NCBI GenBank assembly: GCA_964460755.1
Contig: CAYWQL010000003.1
Location: forward strand, 1-64,000
DNA length: 64,000 nucleotides
Origin: JAYFNU01 sp964460755
Lineage (GTDB): Bacteria; Bacillota; Clostridia; Oscillospirales; Ruminococcaceae
Direction: 5' to 3'
Below the pieces are notes generated by a model, which saw only the letters and a program-made list of their open reading frames with translations, made no database searches and was not told the DNA's origin. The translations under genes and the position numbers were made by a program. This document shows positions 18,010 to 26,565 of the stretch, in pieces (position 1 is the first letter of the stretch; every line of letters starts with the position of its first letter).

Positions 18010-18038
18010 TTGTTCTTTTCATTGGGAAATATTATGAT
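18010..18038 (+). promoter_or_regulatory. Promoter of the comM-like gene
   Basis: TTGTTC (18010-18015), 17 bp, TATGAT (18033-18038), about 28 bp ahead of the start codon. Confidence 0.5.
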
Positions 18039-18065
18039 ATACTTATCAGAAAGGGGGGCGATAAA

Positions 18066-19592
18066 ATGTATTCTCGAATAACGAGCCTCGGGCTTTTTGG
18101 GCTCGACGGCTATATCATAACGGTCGAAGCGGATACAAGCAACGGACTGCCCGCCTTTGACGTCGTCGGGCTTCCCGACGCTTCCGTCAGCGAATCGCGA
18201 AACCGCGTTCGCTCCGCGATAAAAAATCAAGGCTACACCTTTCCTGTAAGCCGCATAACGGTTAACCTCGCCCCTGCCGACAAGCGAAAATCAGGGCCGG
18301 TGTACGACCTGCCGATTATGCTTTCGGTTTTAAAAGCCTCAGGACAATTAAGTTTTAATACGGACAATTCCGCCTTCGTTGGAGAGCTGTCCCTTGACGG
18401 AAAGCTTCGCCACATAAACGGCGCGCTGTCAATGGCGATAGCGGCGAAGCAAAGCGGCATAGAGAACCTTTTTCTTCCCAAGGACAACGCCGCCGAGGCC
18501 GCCGTGGCGACCGGCATAAACGTATACGGCGTCGCAAGCTTCAAGGAGCTGATTGACCACCTCAGCGGCGAAAAGCCGATTGATAAAGAAGAGCCGCTTC
18601 CTTTTGAAGCCTCCTTTGTCTCATCTCTCGTAGATTTTTCTGACGTAAAGGGACAGGCAGTCGCGCGGCGGGCGCTTGAAATCGCGGCCGCAGGCGGACA
18701 CAATCTCCTTATGATTGGCCCTCCGGGCGCGGGAAAAAGTATGCTCGCAAAACGGCTTCCGACCATTCTTCCACCCATGAGCTATAAAGAAGCCATCGAA
18801 ACCACAAAGATTTATTCTGTCGCGGGCGCACTCGGCAAGGGCGCTTCGCTTATAACCGAGCGACCCTTCCGTTCCCCCCACCACACCGTTTCCCCCGTAG
18901 GGCTCTCGGGCGGCGGGTCAATTCCCAAGCCGGGTGAAATCTCCCTTTCGCACAACGGTGTGCTATTTTTGGACGAGCTGCCCGAATTTACGCGGCAGGC
19001 TATGGAGGTGCTTCGTCAACCGATTGAGGACGACGAGGTAACGATTTCCCGTGTCGCGGGGTCACTCACTTATCCGTGCTCGATTATGCTCGTCGCCGCA
19101 ATGAACCCCTGCCCGTGCGGAAACTACGGAAGCTCAACGAAGGAATGCACCTGCTCTCAGCTTTCGGTCGAACGGTATCTTTCCCGCATAAGCGGGCCCC
19201 TTCTCGACAGGCTTGACCTCCACGTTGAGGTTACCGCCGTAGACTACGACGCTATCGCGGATAAGCAGAAAAGCGAAAGCTCCGAAAAAATTCGAAAGCG
19301 GGTTATCGCGGCGCGAAATATTCAGCAAAGGCGGTATGAGAATACTAACATAAGCTGCAACGCCAAGCTCGGCTCGGCGATGTCGAGCGACGCGTGCCGA
19401 ATGACAAAGCGGGGTGAAGAAACCCTGAAGCGAGCCTTTGAAAGTCTTGGGCTTTCCGCAAGGGCGTACGACAAGGTTTTGAAGGTTTCGCGAACCATTG
19501 CCGACCTCTCCGGCGACGAGGTTATCGACAGCTTTCATATCGCCGAAGCCATTCAGTATCGAACGCTCGATAAAAAATACTGGCGAAGATAA
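18066..19592 (+). CDS. comM: YifB/ComM-family Mg-chelatase-like AAA+ ATPase
   Basis: AAA+ ATPase of the YifB/ComM family, 508 residues. In Vibrio and Haemophilus ComM is a branch-migration helicase that aids integration of incoming DNA; the role in clostridia is inferred from the family. The N-terminal ChlI-like (Lon S16-type) domain starts MYSRITSLGLFGLDGY. It is followed by Walker A GPPGAGKSMLAKRLP near residue 218, Walker B GVLFLDELPEF, and the four-Cys motif CPCGNYGSSTKECTCS in the ATPase. The start follows AAGGGGGG. It is divergent from nfnAB and ends in a terminator before spoIIE. Confidence 0.9.
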   Translation: MYSRITSLGLFGLDGYIITVEADTSNGLPAFDVVGLPDASVSESRNRVRSAIKNQGYTFPVSRITVNLAPADKRKSGPVYDLPIMLSVLKASGQLSFNTDNSAFVGELSLDGKLRHINGALSMAIAAKQSGIENLFLPKDNAAEAAVATGINVYGVASFKELIDHLSGEKPIDKEEPLPFEASFVSSLVDFSDVKGQAVARRALEIAAAGGHNLLMIGPPGAGKSMLAKRLPTILPPMSYKEAIETTKIYSVAGALGKGASLITERPFRSPHHTVSPVGLSGGGSIPKPGEISLSHNGVLFLDELPEFTRQAMEVLRQPIEDDEVTISRVAGSLTYPCSIMLVAAMNPCPCGNYGSSTKECTCSQLSVERYLSRISGPLLDRLDLHVEVTAVDYDAIADKQKSESSEKIRKRVIAARNIQQRRYENTNISCNAKLGSAMSSDACRMTKRGEETLKRAFESLGLSARAYDKVLKVSRTIADLSGDEVIDSFHIAEAIQYRTLDKKYWRR

Positions 19593-19607
19593 TCGAAATA
19601 AGATAAA

Positions 19608-19640
19608 GACGACGACAACCCTGTCGCCGTCTTTTTGTTT
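19608..19640 (+). terminator. Terminator after the comM-like gene
   Basis: A stem of GACGACGACA with TGTCGCCGTC (one A-C mismatch) and an ACCC loop, followed by TTTTTGTTTT. Confidence 0.78.
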
Positions 19641-19670
19641 TACAAAAAAGGATAAAAACTCGGTTCTCCT

Positions 19671-19704
19671 TGCGACATCATCTATCGCTCGTTTCTTCTA
19701 CAAT
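19671..19704 (+). promoter_or_regulatory. Spo0A-type promoter of spoIIE
   Basis: GCGACA (19672-19677), a 21-bp spacer, and TACAAT (19699-19704). The -35 lies in TGCGACA, a 6/7 match to the Spo0A box TTCGACA. B. subtilis spoIIE and spoIIG promoters likewise use sigma-A with an extra-long spacer of 21-22 bp and a 0A box at the -35. Transcription would begin near 19711. Confidence 0.55.
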
Positions 19705-19729
19705 GATAAAAAATTTAGATGGTGGTGCT

Positions 19730-22069
19730 ATGGATACTGTAAACAAAGCGATAAAATCGTTCACCCTTTATTTGCGCGAAAGACTGACAAAGGACACCCT
19801 TGTTCCTCTCGTAAAACGCGCGCTTATTCAGCTTGCCGCCGGACTTCTTTGCGCCGCTCTTTCAGGGGTCAAATTCTTCGGCGGAACCTACCCCTTCGGG
19901 CTCGCCTTTGTCGTCGGTGCGTCCGACCGCTTCGCGATTGCCTCACTTGTCGGCTTTATCGTCGGTAATTGGACAAGCGCTGAAATCGCAAGCAGTTCTA
20001 CATATATTGCGGCGGCGGGCGTCGTCGCCGCAACGAGATGGATACTTGCCGCGACAGCGAAAAACAAATACAGAAAAAGCAATTTTATTCCCTGCCTTGT
20101 CGCAGGTCTTCTTTCGGTTACAATAAGCGAGCTTGCCATAATGTCGCTTACTCTTTCGGCTTCCTTTTCGGCTGTACTCACCCTCGTCGGCGGCGTTTCA
20201 ATGTCCGGCGCGTTCTCCTATTTCTATCGAACGGTCTTCGACGCCTTTAAAAAGCGGCGCTCTCTTACGGAGCTTTCAAGCGTTCAAAAGGCAAGTCTCG
20301 CCCTCGTTCTTTGCTCGGCGATTATGGCGCTTTATCCCATCGCAATCGGCCCGTTTTCATTAGGGCGTCTTTCAGGAATAATTATATCAATTTTCGCCGC
20401 CTACCTTCTTTCGTCGCCACTTGAAGCGTCGGTTTTCGCCGCCGTCGCCGCCGCGTTTATTATTCAGGAACCGGCCTTTGCCTTTGCCTCGGCGGGAATT
20501 TGCGTCGCCGGCTCCCTCGCTTCGCTGTTCCGAAATAAAAGCCGCGGGGCGCTTTGCTTTATCTTCATTATCACCTCGACCGTTCTCGCCTTTTGCACCG
20601 ACGGATATATTTATTCGATAACCTTCATTGCCGAAATTATGTTTGGCTCGCTCGTCTTTCTCGTCACCCCGTTGAAAAATATGAACAGCACCGTATTTTC
20701 GCTCAAAAACGAAAGCGTGATAAGCGCCACGTCTGCGGTCAGCTACAAGCTCGACTGCATTTCGACCTCCATGCAGGATATCACCACTCTGCTCGATAAA
20801 ACGGTTAAAATACACGACGAGCGCCCGAACACCGAAAAGCTTCTTGGCGCTACGGTGGACAAGGTTTGCCGAAGCTGCCCGGTTATGTCCTATTGCTGGG
20901 TAAAATGCTACGGCGACACGGTCGACTCGCTAAACAAGCTTGTTCCTATACTTTTAAGCAAATCGGAGGTCACGAAAAACGACCTTTCGCCTTCTCTTAA
21001 ATCCCGCTGTGTCAACGCCGCCGTAATCTGCCGCGAGATTAACACCCGCTACTCCGACCACGTTCAAAGCGTCAATAAAATAAAAACCACCCAGCTTTAC
21101 AAAAGCATACTTAAAAAGCAGTTCTCCGCCATATGCGAAATGCTTTCAAGCGCGAAGGACGAGCTGTCGTCCCTCCACGATTGGGACGAAGAAAAGAGCA
21201 AGAGAATTTACGACTGCGCCGTCCGTCTCGGGCTTCCGATTGAAACGGCCGGCTGTATATACGACGTAGACCGTCGCCCCCTCATAACCGTCGCCCTTTC
21301 CGACGCCATTCCCGAAAACCTCATAAAGCGTCTTACTGCGGGCATAAGTCTAATCGTCGGCTCGACGCTGTCGTCGCCAAACGTTGAAATGAAAAAGGTC
21401 GGCGTAACCCTTAACTATACCGAAAAGCCAATGTTTGCTATAAAAACCGCCACAGCGCAGATAAGCGCGGACAACAAAATGTGCGGGGATGTTTTCAGCG
21501 TCTTTTCCGACAGCAAATTCAACGTTCATATCGTGATGTCCGACGGCATGGGCACTGGGCAGACGGCGGCGAGAGACGGCGCGCTTTGCTGTGCCTTTCT
21601 GAAGCGGCTTCTCGAAAGCGGATTTCGCATAAAGCGGGCCGCCGAGCTTGCCAACGCCGCGCTTGCTCTTAGGGAGGACAGCGAAACGGCAAGCACCCTC
21701 GACGCGCTTACGATAAACGTTTTCACGGGCGAGGCGACACTTTTTAAGGCGGGCGCGTCGGCGACCTACTTCCTTCACAGCAACAAAATTAAGCGAATCG
21801 AGGGTAAAACCCTCCCCGTGGGCATACTCAATACCGTAACCTGCAAGGAGGTCGCCGTCGAGCTTGAAGAGGATGATATTATCGTTATGACGAGCGATGG
21901 GGCGGAAATAGAGGACAATATGTACATCGAGCAAACAATAAAAAATATGTATTCTAACTCGGTTGAGGAAATCTGCAAAGCCCTCATCGCGCAAGCCGAA
22001 GCGCAAAACCTAAAGCGAGACGACATAACCGTTATCGTCGCAAGGATAGAAAAAACGCCGGTTGAATAG
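19730..22069 (+). CDS. spoIIE: Stage II sporulation protein E (SpoIIE) phosphatase
   Basis: PP2C-type serine phosphatase that dephosphorylates the anti-anti-sigma factor SpoIIAA in the forespore and so releases sigma-F. It also acts at the polar septum. The 779 residues comprise an N-terminal multi-pass membrane region (about residues 25-310), a central regulatory region with CRSCPVMSYCWVKC, and a C-terminal phosphatase domain with the metal motifs VMSDGMGTG near 601, STLDALTINV, MTSDGAEIEDN and RDDITVIVA. The ATG at 19730 is chosen because the predicted -10 lies over the upstream ATG at 19703. The Shine-Dalgarno (GGTGG) is weak. Confidence 0.95.
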   Translation: MDTVNKAIKSFTLYLRERLTKDTLVPLVKRALIQLAAGLLCAALSGVKFFGGTYPFGLAFVVGASDRFAIASLVGFIVGNWTSAEIASSSTYIAAAGVVAATRWILAATAKNKYRKSNFIPCLVAGLLSVTISELAIMSLTLSASFSAVLTLVGGVSMSGAFSYFYRTVFDAFKKRRSLTELSSVQKASLALVLCSAIMALYPIAIGPFSLGRLSGIIISIFAAYLLSSPLEASVFAAVAAAFIIQEPAFAFASAGICVAGSLASLFRNKSRGALCFIFIITSTVLAFCTDGYIYSITFIAEIMFGSLVFLVTPLKNMNSTVFSLKNESVISATSAVSYKLDCISTSMQDITTLLDKTVKIHDERPNTEKLLGATVDKVCRSCPVMSYCWVKCYGDTVDSLNKLVPILLSKSEVTKNDLSPSLKSRCVNAAVICREINTRYSDHVQSVNKIKTTQLYKSILKKQFSAICEMLSSAKDELSSLHDWDEEKSKRIYDCAVRLGLPIETAGCIYDVDRRPLITVALSDAIPENLIKRLTAGISLIVGSTLSSPNVEMKKVGVTLNYTEKPMFAIKTATAQISADNKMCGDVFSVFSDSKFNVHIVMSDGMGTGQTAARDGALCCAFLKRLLESGFRIKRAAELANAALALREDSETASTLDALTINVFTGEATLFKAGASATYFLHSNKIKRIEGKTLPVGILNTVTCKEVAVELEEDDIIVMTSDGAEIEDNMYIEQTIKNMYSNSVEEICKALIAQAEAQNLKRDDITVIVARIEKTPVE

Positions 22070-22072
22070 TAA

Positions 22073-22101
22073 TTGAACAAATAAAAGTACTATGTTATAA
22101 T
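22073..22101 (+). promoter_or_regulatory. Promoter of the COG2426 gene
   Basis: TTGAAC (22073-22078), 17 bp, perfect TATAAT (22096-22101), directly after the spoIIE stop codon. Confidence 0.75.
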
Positions 22102-22137
22102 ATCAAAGCGCACAAAATCCGCAAAAGGAGAAATGCT

Positions 22138-22650
22138 GTGTTAGATATTATTCGCAACTATCTAAAAATCTTTTTGGTCGCTATGCTTCCAATCGTCGAG
22201 CTTCGAGGTGCTATTCCCTACGGACTTATCGACGGACTTCCGATTATTCCAACCTTTATCGTTTCGGTTCTCGGAAATATTCTTCCCGTTCCCTTCATCA
22301 TTTTGTTCGCTCAAAAGGTGTTGACCGTCTTAGCGAAGATACCGAAAATCGGCGGCTTCTTCCAAAGAATTATCGACAAGGCAACGGAAAAATCAAAATC
22401 GGAGCAATTTCAGAAATATGAGCTCCTCGCGCTTTTTCTCTTTGTGTCCATTCCCCTTCCCGGCACGGGCGCATGGACGGGCTCGCTTATCGCGGCTATC
22501 CTTCAAATAAGCTGGAAAAAAGCCCTTCCGATTATCTTCTGCGGCATAGTCACCGCGGGAATTATTATGATTCTTCTTTCGGTCTTTGTCGGCGGAGTTT
22601 TCGGGCAGCTTTTCGGCTTCGGCGATATGTCAAGCTTCGCCCTCGTTTAA
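22138..22650 (+). CDS. Small multidrug-export-like membrane protein (COG2426)
   Basis: Integral membrane protein of the COG2426 family (named putative small multidrug export protein; transport function not established), 170 residues with about four or five hydrophobic segments. The family signature MLPIVELRGAIPYGL is near the N-terminus and a second re-entrant-like segment SIPLPGTGAWTGSLIAAIL is central, resembling the SNARE-associated/DedA-like fold. The start is GTG at 22138 with AAGGAG eight bases upstream; the overlapping ATG two codons earlier is in another frame and stops at once. It forms a single-gene unit with its own promoter and terminator. Confidence 0.82.
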   Translation: MLDIIRNYLKIFLVAMLPIVELRGAIPYGLIDGLPIIPTFIVSVLGNILPVPFIILFAQKVLTVLAKIPKIGGFFQRIIDKATEKSKSEQFQKYELLALFLFVSIPLPGTGAWTGSLIAAILQISWKKALPIIFCGIVTAGIIMILLSVFVGGVFGQLFGFGDMSSFALV

Positions 22651-22669
22651 CAAACCAAATAAAACAGCT

Positions 22670-22697
22670 AACCCCTTGGCAGTTATGCCAAGGGGTT
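22670..22697. terminator. Bidirectional terminator between COG2426 gene and GT4 gene
   Basis: A perfect 12-bp stem (AACCCCTTGGCA/TGCCAAGGGGTT) with a GTTA loop. It has TTTTG on the plus side and TT plus an AT-rich stretch on the minus side, between converging genes. Confidence 0.88.
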
Positions 22698-22700
22698 TTG

Positions 22701-24134
22701 TTATCTTGTTTTTTCTTTATTCTTTTTCATCGTCTTAATTATGTCGTGTCTTCGCTCATCGCGCTCGACCGCGTCCTCGATTTTTTTCTTGGTGGCTTCG
22801 GCGAAATCCCTCGAGTCCGAAAGAGGAGTCTTTGTCAACGTCCTAAGCTTCATAACCCAATCGCGCGTATCCCACAAAAGCTCCTGAATCAAGTCCTTCG
22901 TCTCGTTGAACTCGGTTATTATCAGCTCACGCGAGCTTCGAAGGTCTTCGGAAAGCGATATGGTATCTTTCTTTATCTTGTGTCTTTGGATAACCTCAAG
23001 ATAACGGTTGTACGCCTTTTCGACGGCGTCCTCCCACGAAACGTATATCCTGTTCGCGGCGTTCTCTCCGATTGCTTTAAGCCTTTCACGGTCATCGCAC
23101 GCTTCGCCTATCGCGTCCGCCATAGCCTCGGGCGTTTCGTCGATAATTACGCCGGTTTCGCCGTCCGTAATCCGCTCCGACGCGCAGCTCCCTTTTATGA
23201 GCAGGCTTGGGCAGTAACACGCCGCCGCCTCGCGAACGACAATCCCGTTGGTATCAAAGGTCGAGGGAAAAAGAAACAGGTCGGCAAGCGTAAAGTAATC
23301 CCGAAGAAGCTCGCGGTCGTGAACCGAGCCCGTAAAAACACATTCCTTTTCAAGACCGATTGTTTTAACGTATTCTTCGATATCCTTTTTGTCAACACCG
23401 TCGCCCACAAGGAAGAAGCGAAACTTCTTTCCCTTGCTTTTCGCTATATTTAGCCCGTCGAGCGAAAGTTTTACTCCCTTGTACCACATCATACGTCCGA
23501 CAAAAAGAAAAACCGTTTCGCCGTCGTCTATTTTATATTGTTCGCGAAGCTTTTCTATCCGTTCGTCGTCCGAACGTCCAAGCGAAAAATCCGTGCCGTT
23601 TTCCATAACGATATATTCGCCCTTGTATCCAAGGCTTCGAAGATTTTCTCCCGCTCCCTCGGACACTACCCATACGTCGTCGCAGGCGTCGATATTGTTG
23701 ACAAGAAAACGAATGGACGCCTTGCGGAGCTGGTCGCTCGCCATAGCCTTTTCAATATCGATATCGAACTTTGTGTGATAGGTAAAAACTATCGGCGTCC
23801 CCGTAACGCTTCTTATCATACGCGCAAGCAATGTCGAAACGAACGGACAATGCGTGTGAATGATATCGAACTGCTCGCGCTCAAGCCTTGTAAGAGCCTT
23901 GGCGTCAAACGGATACCCCGCTCGGTAACCTATGTTTTTGCTTATGTATATGCTCGGATATCGGATAACCTTAAAAGGATATTCGTCCTTTACGTCGGGA
24001 TAAAACGGCGTCGCGACAACCGCTTCGCCGTATTTCTCCTCTATTATTCTCGCGTAGTTTACCGTAACATTTGCCACGCCGTCAATCGTCGGCGGAAACG
24101 AATCATTAAAAAGACCGACCTTTAATTCCTTCAT
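22701..24134 (-). CDS. Family 4 glycosyltransferase with C-terminal helical extension
   Basis: GT-B fold glycosyltransferase of family GT4, 477 residues. The N-terminal block VGLFNDSFPPTIDGVANV and the GT4 nucleotide-sugar motif ending in FDTNGIVVREAAAC (the E-x7-E region) are clear. The overall pattern is close to the diacylglycerol glucosyltransferases of Gram-positives, which make membrane glycolipids, but the acceptor is not proven. The last 90 residues, rich in Lys, Glu and Arg, look like an amphipathic or coiled helix and may bind membrane. The start follows GGAGAGG. It has its own promoter and faces the COG2426 gene. Confidence 0.85.
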   Translation of the reverse strand: MKELKVGLFNDSFPPTIDGVANVTVNYARIIEEKYGEAVVATPFYPDVKDEYPFKVIRYPSIYISKNIGYRAGYPFDAKALTRLEREQFDIIHTHCPFVSTLLARMIRSVTGTPIVFTYHTKFDIDIEKAMASDQLRKASIRFLVNNIDACDDVWVVSEGAGENLRSLGYKGEYIVMENGTDFSLGRSDDERIEKLREQYKIDDGETVFLFVGRMMWYKGVKLSLDGLNIAKSKGKKFRFFLVGDGVDKKDIEEYVKTIGLEKECVFTGSVHDRELLRDYFTLADLFLFPSTFDTNGIVVREAAACYCPSLLIKGSCASERITDGETGVIIDETPEAMADAIGEACDDRERLKAIGENAANRIYVSWEDAVEKAYNRYLEVIQRHKIKKDTISLSEDLRSSRELIITEFNETKDLIQELLWDTRDWVMKLRTLTKTPLSDSRDFAEATKKKIEDAVERDERRHDIIKTMKKNKEKTR

Positions 24135-24175
24135 ATTTTCCTCTCCGGTAAATAAAACGTCCTTGCCATGATTTT

Positions 24176-24203
24176 AGTATAAACAAAAGCGATTTATTGT
24201 CAA
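24176..24203 (-). promoter_or_regulatory. Promoter of the GT4 gene
   Basis: TTGACA (24203-24198), 16 bp, TATACT (24181-24176) on the minus strand. The -35 lies just inside the spacer after the peptidoglycan-binding gene. Confidence 0.68.
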
Positions 24204-24211
24204 TTCCTGTT

Positions 24212-25987
24212 TTAAATATATACGATTACGCTGTTGTAGACCGAAATTATCGCGTTCCATGTGTTTCGCCCGACTATTCCGTCGGCAGTCAGTCCGAAAA
24301 GCTGCTGAAAGCGTATAACCGACGCCGCTGTCGCGTTGCCGAAGCGAGAGTCAATCGTAAGCTGATTTATGCTCGGAAAATAGGTTGCAATATAATTTAG
24401 ATAACGCTGTATTAGCGCCACATTACTTCCGACGCTTCCGACGCTGAGCGACGTTCCGGGGTACGCCGTACTCCCGACCGAGGTAATGGAATTGTTGATT
24501 GAATAGTATATTCTATAAAGCTTGCTCCATGTGAGCGGCCCGATTATTCCGTCTGCCGTCAGGCTCTGGGAGGTTTGGAACGCCTTGGTCGCGCTTTCGG
24601 TATTCGGCCCGAAAATTCCGTCGACGTTTATGGGGTTTACGCTTTCATAAAAATCCGCCGCCGAGGTGAGGAGATACTGCGCGAGCGATACGTTTTCCCC
24701 CGTTGAGCCCCGCCTTAAAACCTCGCTGGGTATAGGGCTTACTATCGCGGGATTGGTTATTCCCTCGCTTCCAAGCTCAGCGAGCTTTTTGACAGCAACA
24801 AAGATATATGAAATTTTGTACCAAGTCGACTTTCCGACTATTCCGTCGGCGGTAAGATTGAAAATCCTTTGGAACTGAATAACCGCCGCCTCGGTCGCCT
24901 GCCCGAATATGCCGTCGGCGCTTCCCACGCTCGGAATAAGCGGGTAGTTCTGACGTATTCTCAAAAGCTGCTCCTGTATAACCGTCACATCGCTGCCGCG
25001 GCTGCCAAGACGAAGAGGCGTGCCGGGATAGGACTCAATCGACGCATTTCCGATAGGCGCGTCGTAAAGATTTATCGTATTTCCGTAATAGTAGCGCAAG
25101 ATAGAAAGGGGCGAATATCCCTGATTCGCGAGTGAAACGGTGCCCCACTGCGAAAGTCCGGGACAGGTCGCCGTCGTTCCGTTGCAGTATTCCGAATAGT
25201 ACGGGTCAAGATTGTTTCCCTTCCTCATATACACGTTAAAAATGCCGTCTACAATTTTGCTTACGTTTTCGTAAATGTTCCTTCCGTATACAAAAAACTG
25301 GTCGTAGCTCGTCGAGTTGGTGATATCGAAGGAATAGCCCTTACTTTTGTACCACTCGGTAAAAATGCGGTTTAGAACAAGGGAAATCTGGCAGTATACG
25401 TTCGCCCTTATCGAGTTGTCGGGCCATGTCGGATATATTTCCGAGCAACATACGTTTTTGATGTAGTCGATAAATCCGACAGTAACGTTCTGAGCCGACG
25501 ACGACGGCGTTCCAAGGTGAACGGTGACGTAATTCGGAATACTCACAAAGCCGAGAATTCTCGCGTTCTCGGGCGGCTTGTCGGCGTCGTTGGGAAGATT
25601 GTCGCTTACCTTATGGTCGGGAATAAAGTAGTCGCTTATGAGGTCTGAGGTCGTAGCGTCGCCGCCGACCGTTCGCGGCTCAAGGTTAATCGGCACGACT
25701 GCCGTAACCCCCGCGAACACCTGAATTCCCGTAACGATTGCAAGCTTATACGCCTCCATCTCAACCGCCACCCTAACCTGGCTATAAACCTCGCCCTCGT
25801 AATTCGGATCAAGCGACAGCTCTGCGTCCGGCGCGGGAAATTCAAAATTCGTAGTTTTTCCCGAAACGTCGGTGACCCTGCTTTGAAATTCCGTTCCGTC
25901 AAGAAAGGAAGCCGTAACCAGTGCCGCTACTCCCGGCGCGCCGTCGCGCGCAAACGAAACGTCAACCCTTACATAACCTGTTTCCAT
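24212..25987 (-). CDS. SpoIID-like protein with three C-terminal peptidoglycan-binding repeats
   Basis: A modular wall-associated protein of 591 residues. Residues 1-110 look like a carboxypeptidase-regulatory-type beta domain (VTDVSGKTTNFEFPAP). Residues 130-320 resemble the SpoIID/LytB transglycosylase fold: CSEIYPTWPDNSIRANVYC mirrors the SpoIID block with its catalytic Glu, and GLSQWGTVSLANQGYSPLSI mirrors the MSQxGA end. Three PG_binding_1 repeats follow, each ending in (L)TADGI(V/I)G and a TW pair. There is no signal peptide, as in many mother-cell spore proteins. The ATG at 25987 follows AGGGGG. Spore cortex or coat function is inference. Confidence 0.72.
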   Translation of the reverse strand: METGYVRVDVSFARDGAPGVAALVTASFLDGTEFQSRVTDVSGKTTNFEFPAPDAELSLDPNYEGEVYSQVRVAVEMEAYKLAIVTGIQVFAGVTAVVPINLEPRTVGGDATTSDLISDYFIPDHKVSDNLPNDADKPPENARILGFVSIPNYVTVHLGTPSSSAQNVTVGFIDYIKNVCCSEIYPTWPDNSIRANVYCQISLVLNRIFTEWYKSKGYSFDITNSTSYDQFFVYGRNIYENVSKIVDGIFNVYMRKGNNLDPYYSEYCNGTTATCPGLSQWGTVSLANQGYSPLSILRYYYGNTINLYDAPIGNASIESYPGTPLRLGSRGSDVTVIQEQLLRIRQNYPLIPSVGSADGIFGQATEAAVIQFQRIFNLTADGIVGKSTWYKISYIFVAVKKLAELGSEGITNPAIVSPIPSEVLRRGSTGENVSLAQYLLTSAADFYESVNPINVDGIFGPNTESATKAFQTSQSLTADGIIGPLTWSKLYRIYYSINNSITSVGSTAYPGTSLSVGSVGSNVALIQRYLNYIATYFPSINQLTIDSRFGNATAASVIRFQQLFGLTADGIVGRNTWNAIISVYNSVIVYI

Positions 25988-26015
25988 AAAAATACCCCCT
26001 ATTAGCATTTCACGC

Positions 26016-26024
26016 TATTATATG
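26016..26024 (-). promoter_or_regulatory. Possible sporulation-type -10 element
   Basis: The minus strand reads CATATAATA, which fits the -10 of sigma-E (CATAYAHT) and of sigma-K (CATAnnnTA). No good -35 for either, or for sigma-A, is seen, so this is only suggestive. It lies about 30 bp ahead of the SpoIID-like gene. Confidence 0.3.
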
Positions 26025-26049
26025 CGTGCTGTGCAAATAGGGGAACCGA

Positions 26050-26517
26050 TTATTCAATAACGACGTAAAAGTAGTAGAGAACCGCGCCGCTTTCAAAGTC
26101 GGCGTACACCTCGTAAATATACCCGCCGCTTTCATACGGAACGACGAGCTCCTCGGCGTCGTGCATTTCATAGCTGTAACTGTCGCTTATTCTAACCTTT
26201 ATGCTGTTCACGGGCTGGGAAAAGGAAATGTCAAGCTTCTCGCCGCCGAGCAATATGGCGCGTTCAAGCGAAAGCTCGACAATCGGCGTTTCCTCCTTGA
26301 TGACCTTGTCGCCGAAACGAAAGCTCCAGCTATATCCGCTGACAACCGACGGTATTTCCTTCGAGTCGGCGGTAACCGTCATTTTCGGAATAGCGTAATC
26401 GGGGTTCTGTCGGTCGATATAATCCTTTAAATAAAACGCTATGACCCCCGCGAACGCAAAGAGCACGATAGCCGCAATAATTTTTTTCATAACAAAAGGA
26501 CGCCTTTTCTTATTCAT
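26050..26517 (-). CDS. Hypothetical membrane-anchored protein
   Basis: Not recognised. It has 155 residues with a basic N-terminus, one hydrophobic segment (about residues 12-28, IIAAIVLFAFAGVIAFYL) and an outward-facing beta-rich domain with many Glu, Ser and Tyr. There is no lipobox Cys, so it is probably a single-pass membrane protein. AAGGACG precedes the ATG at 26517; an internal ATG at residue 10 has a poorer context. A clear promoter overlaps the end of the anti-sigma gene just upstream, so it can be expressed alone or as the third gene of the sigma cluster. Confidence 0.6.
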   Translation of the reverse strand: MNKKRRPFVMKKIIAAIVLFAFAGVIAFYLKDYIDRQNPDYAIPKMTVTADSKEIPSVVSGYSWSFRFGDKVIKEETPIVELSLERAILLGGEKLDISFSQPVNSIKVRISDSYSYEMHDAEELVVPYESGGYIYEVYADFESGAVLYYFYVVIE

Positions 26518-26532
26518 TCATAGGGCGTCCTT

Positions 26533-26562
26533 ATTATATATCCTATTCAAGCAAAACGTCAA
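26533..26562 (-). promoter_or_regulatory. Promoter of the hypothetical membrane protein gene
   Basis: TTGACG (26562-26557), 18 bp, TATAAT (26538-26533). It starts 4 bp past the anti-sigma stop codon and gives a leader of only about 10 nt. Confidence 0.65.
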
Positions 26563-26565
26563 CAA

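Noticed and set aside
24212..25040. Repeated DNA motifs spaced by roughly 200 bp that might suggest a repeat array
   Set aside because: They encode the three peptidoglycan-binding domains; the DNA itself is diverged and the spacing is irregular, so it is neither a CRISPR nor a transposon repeat.
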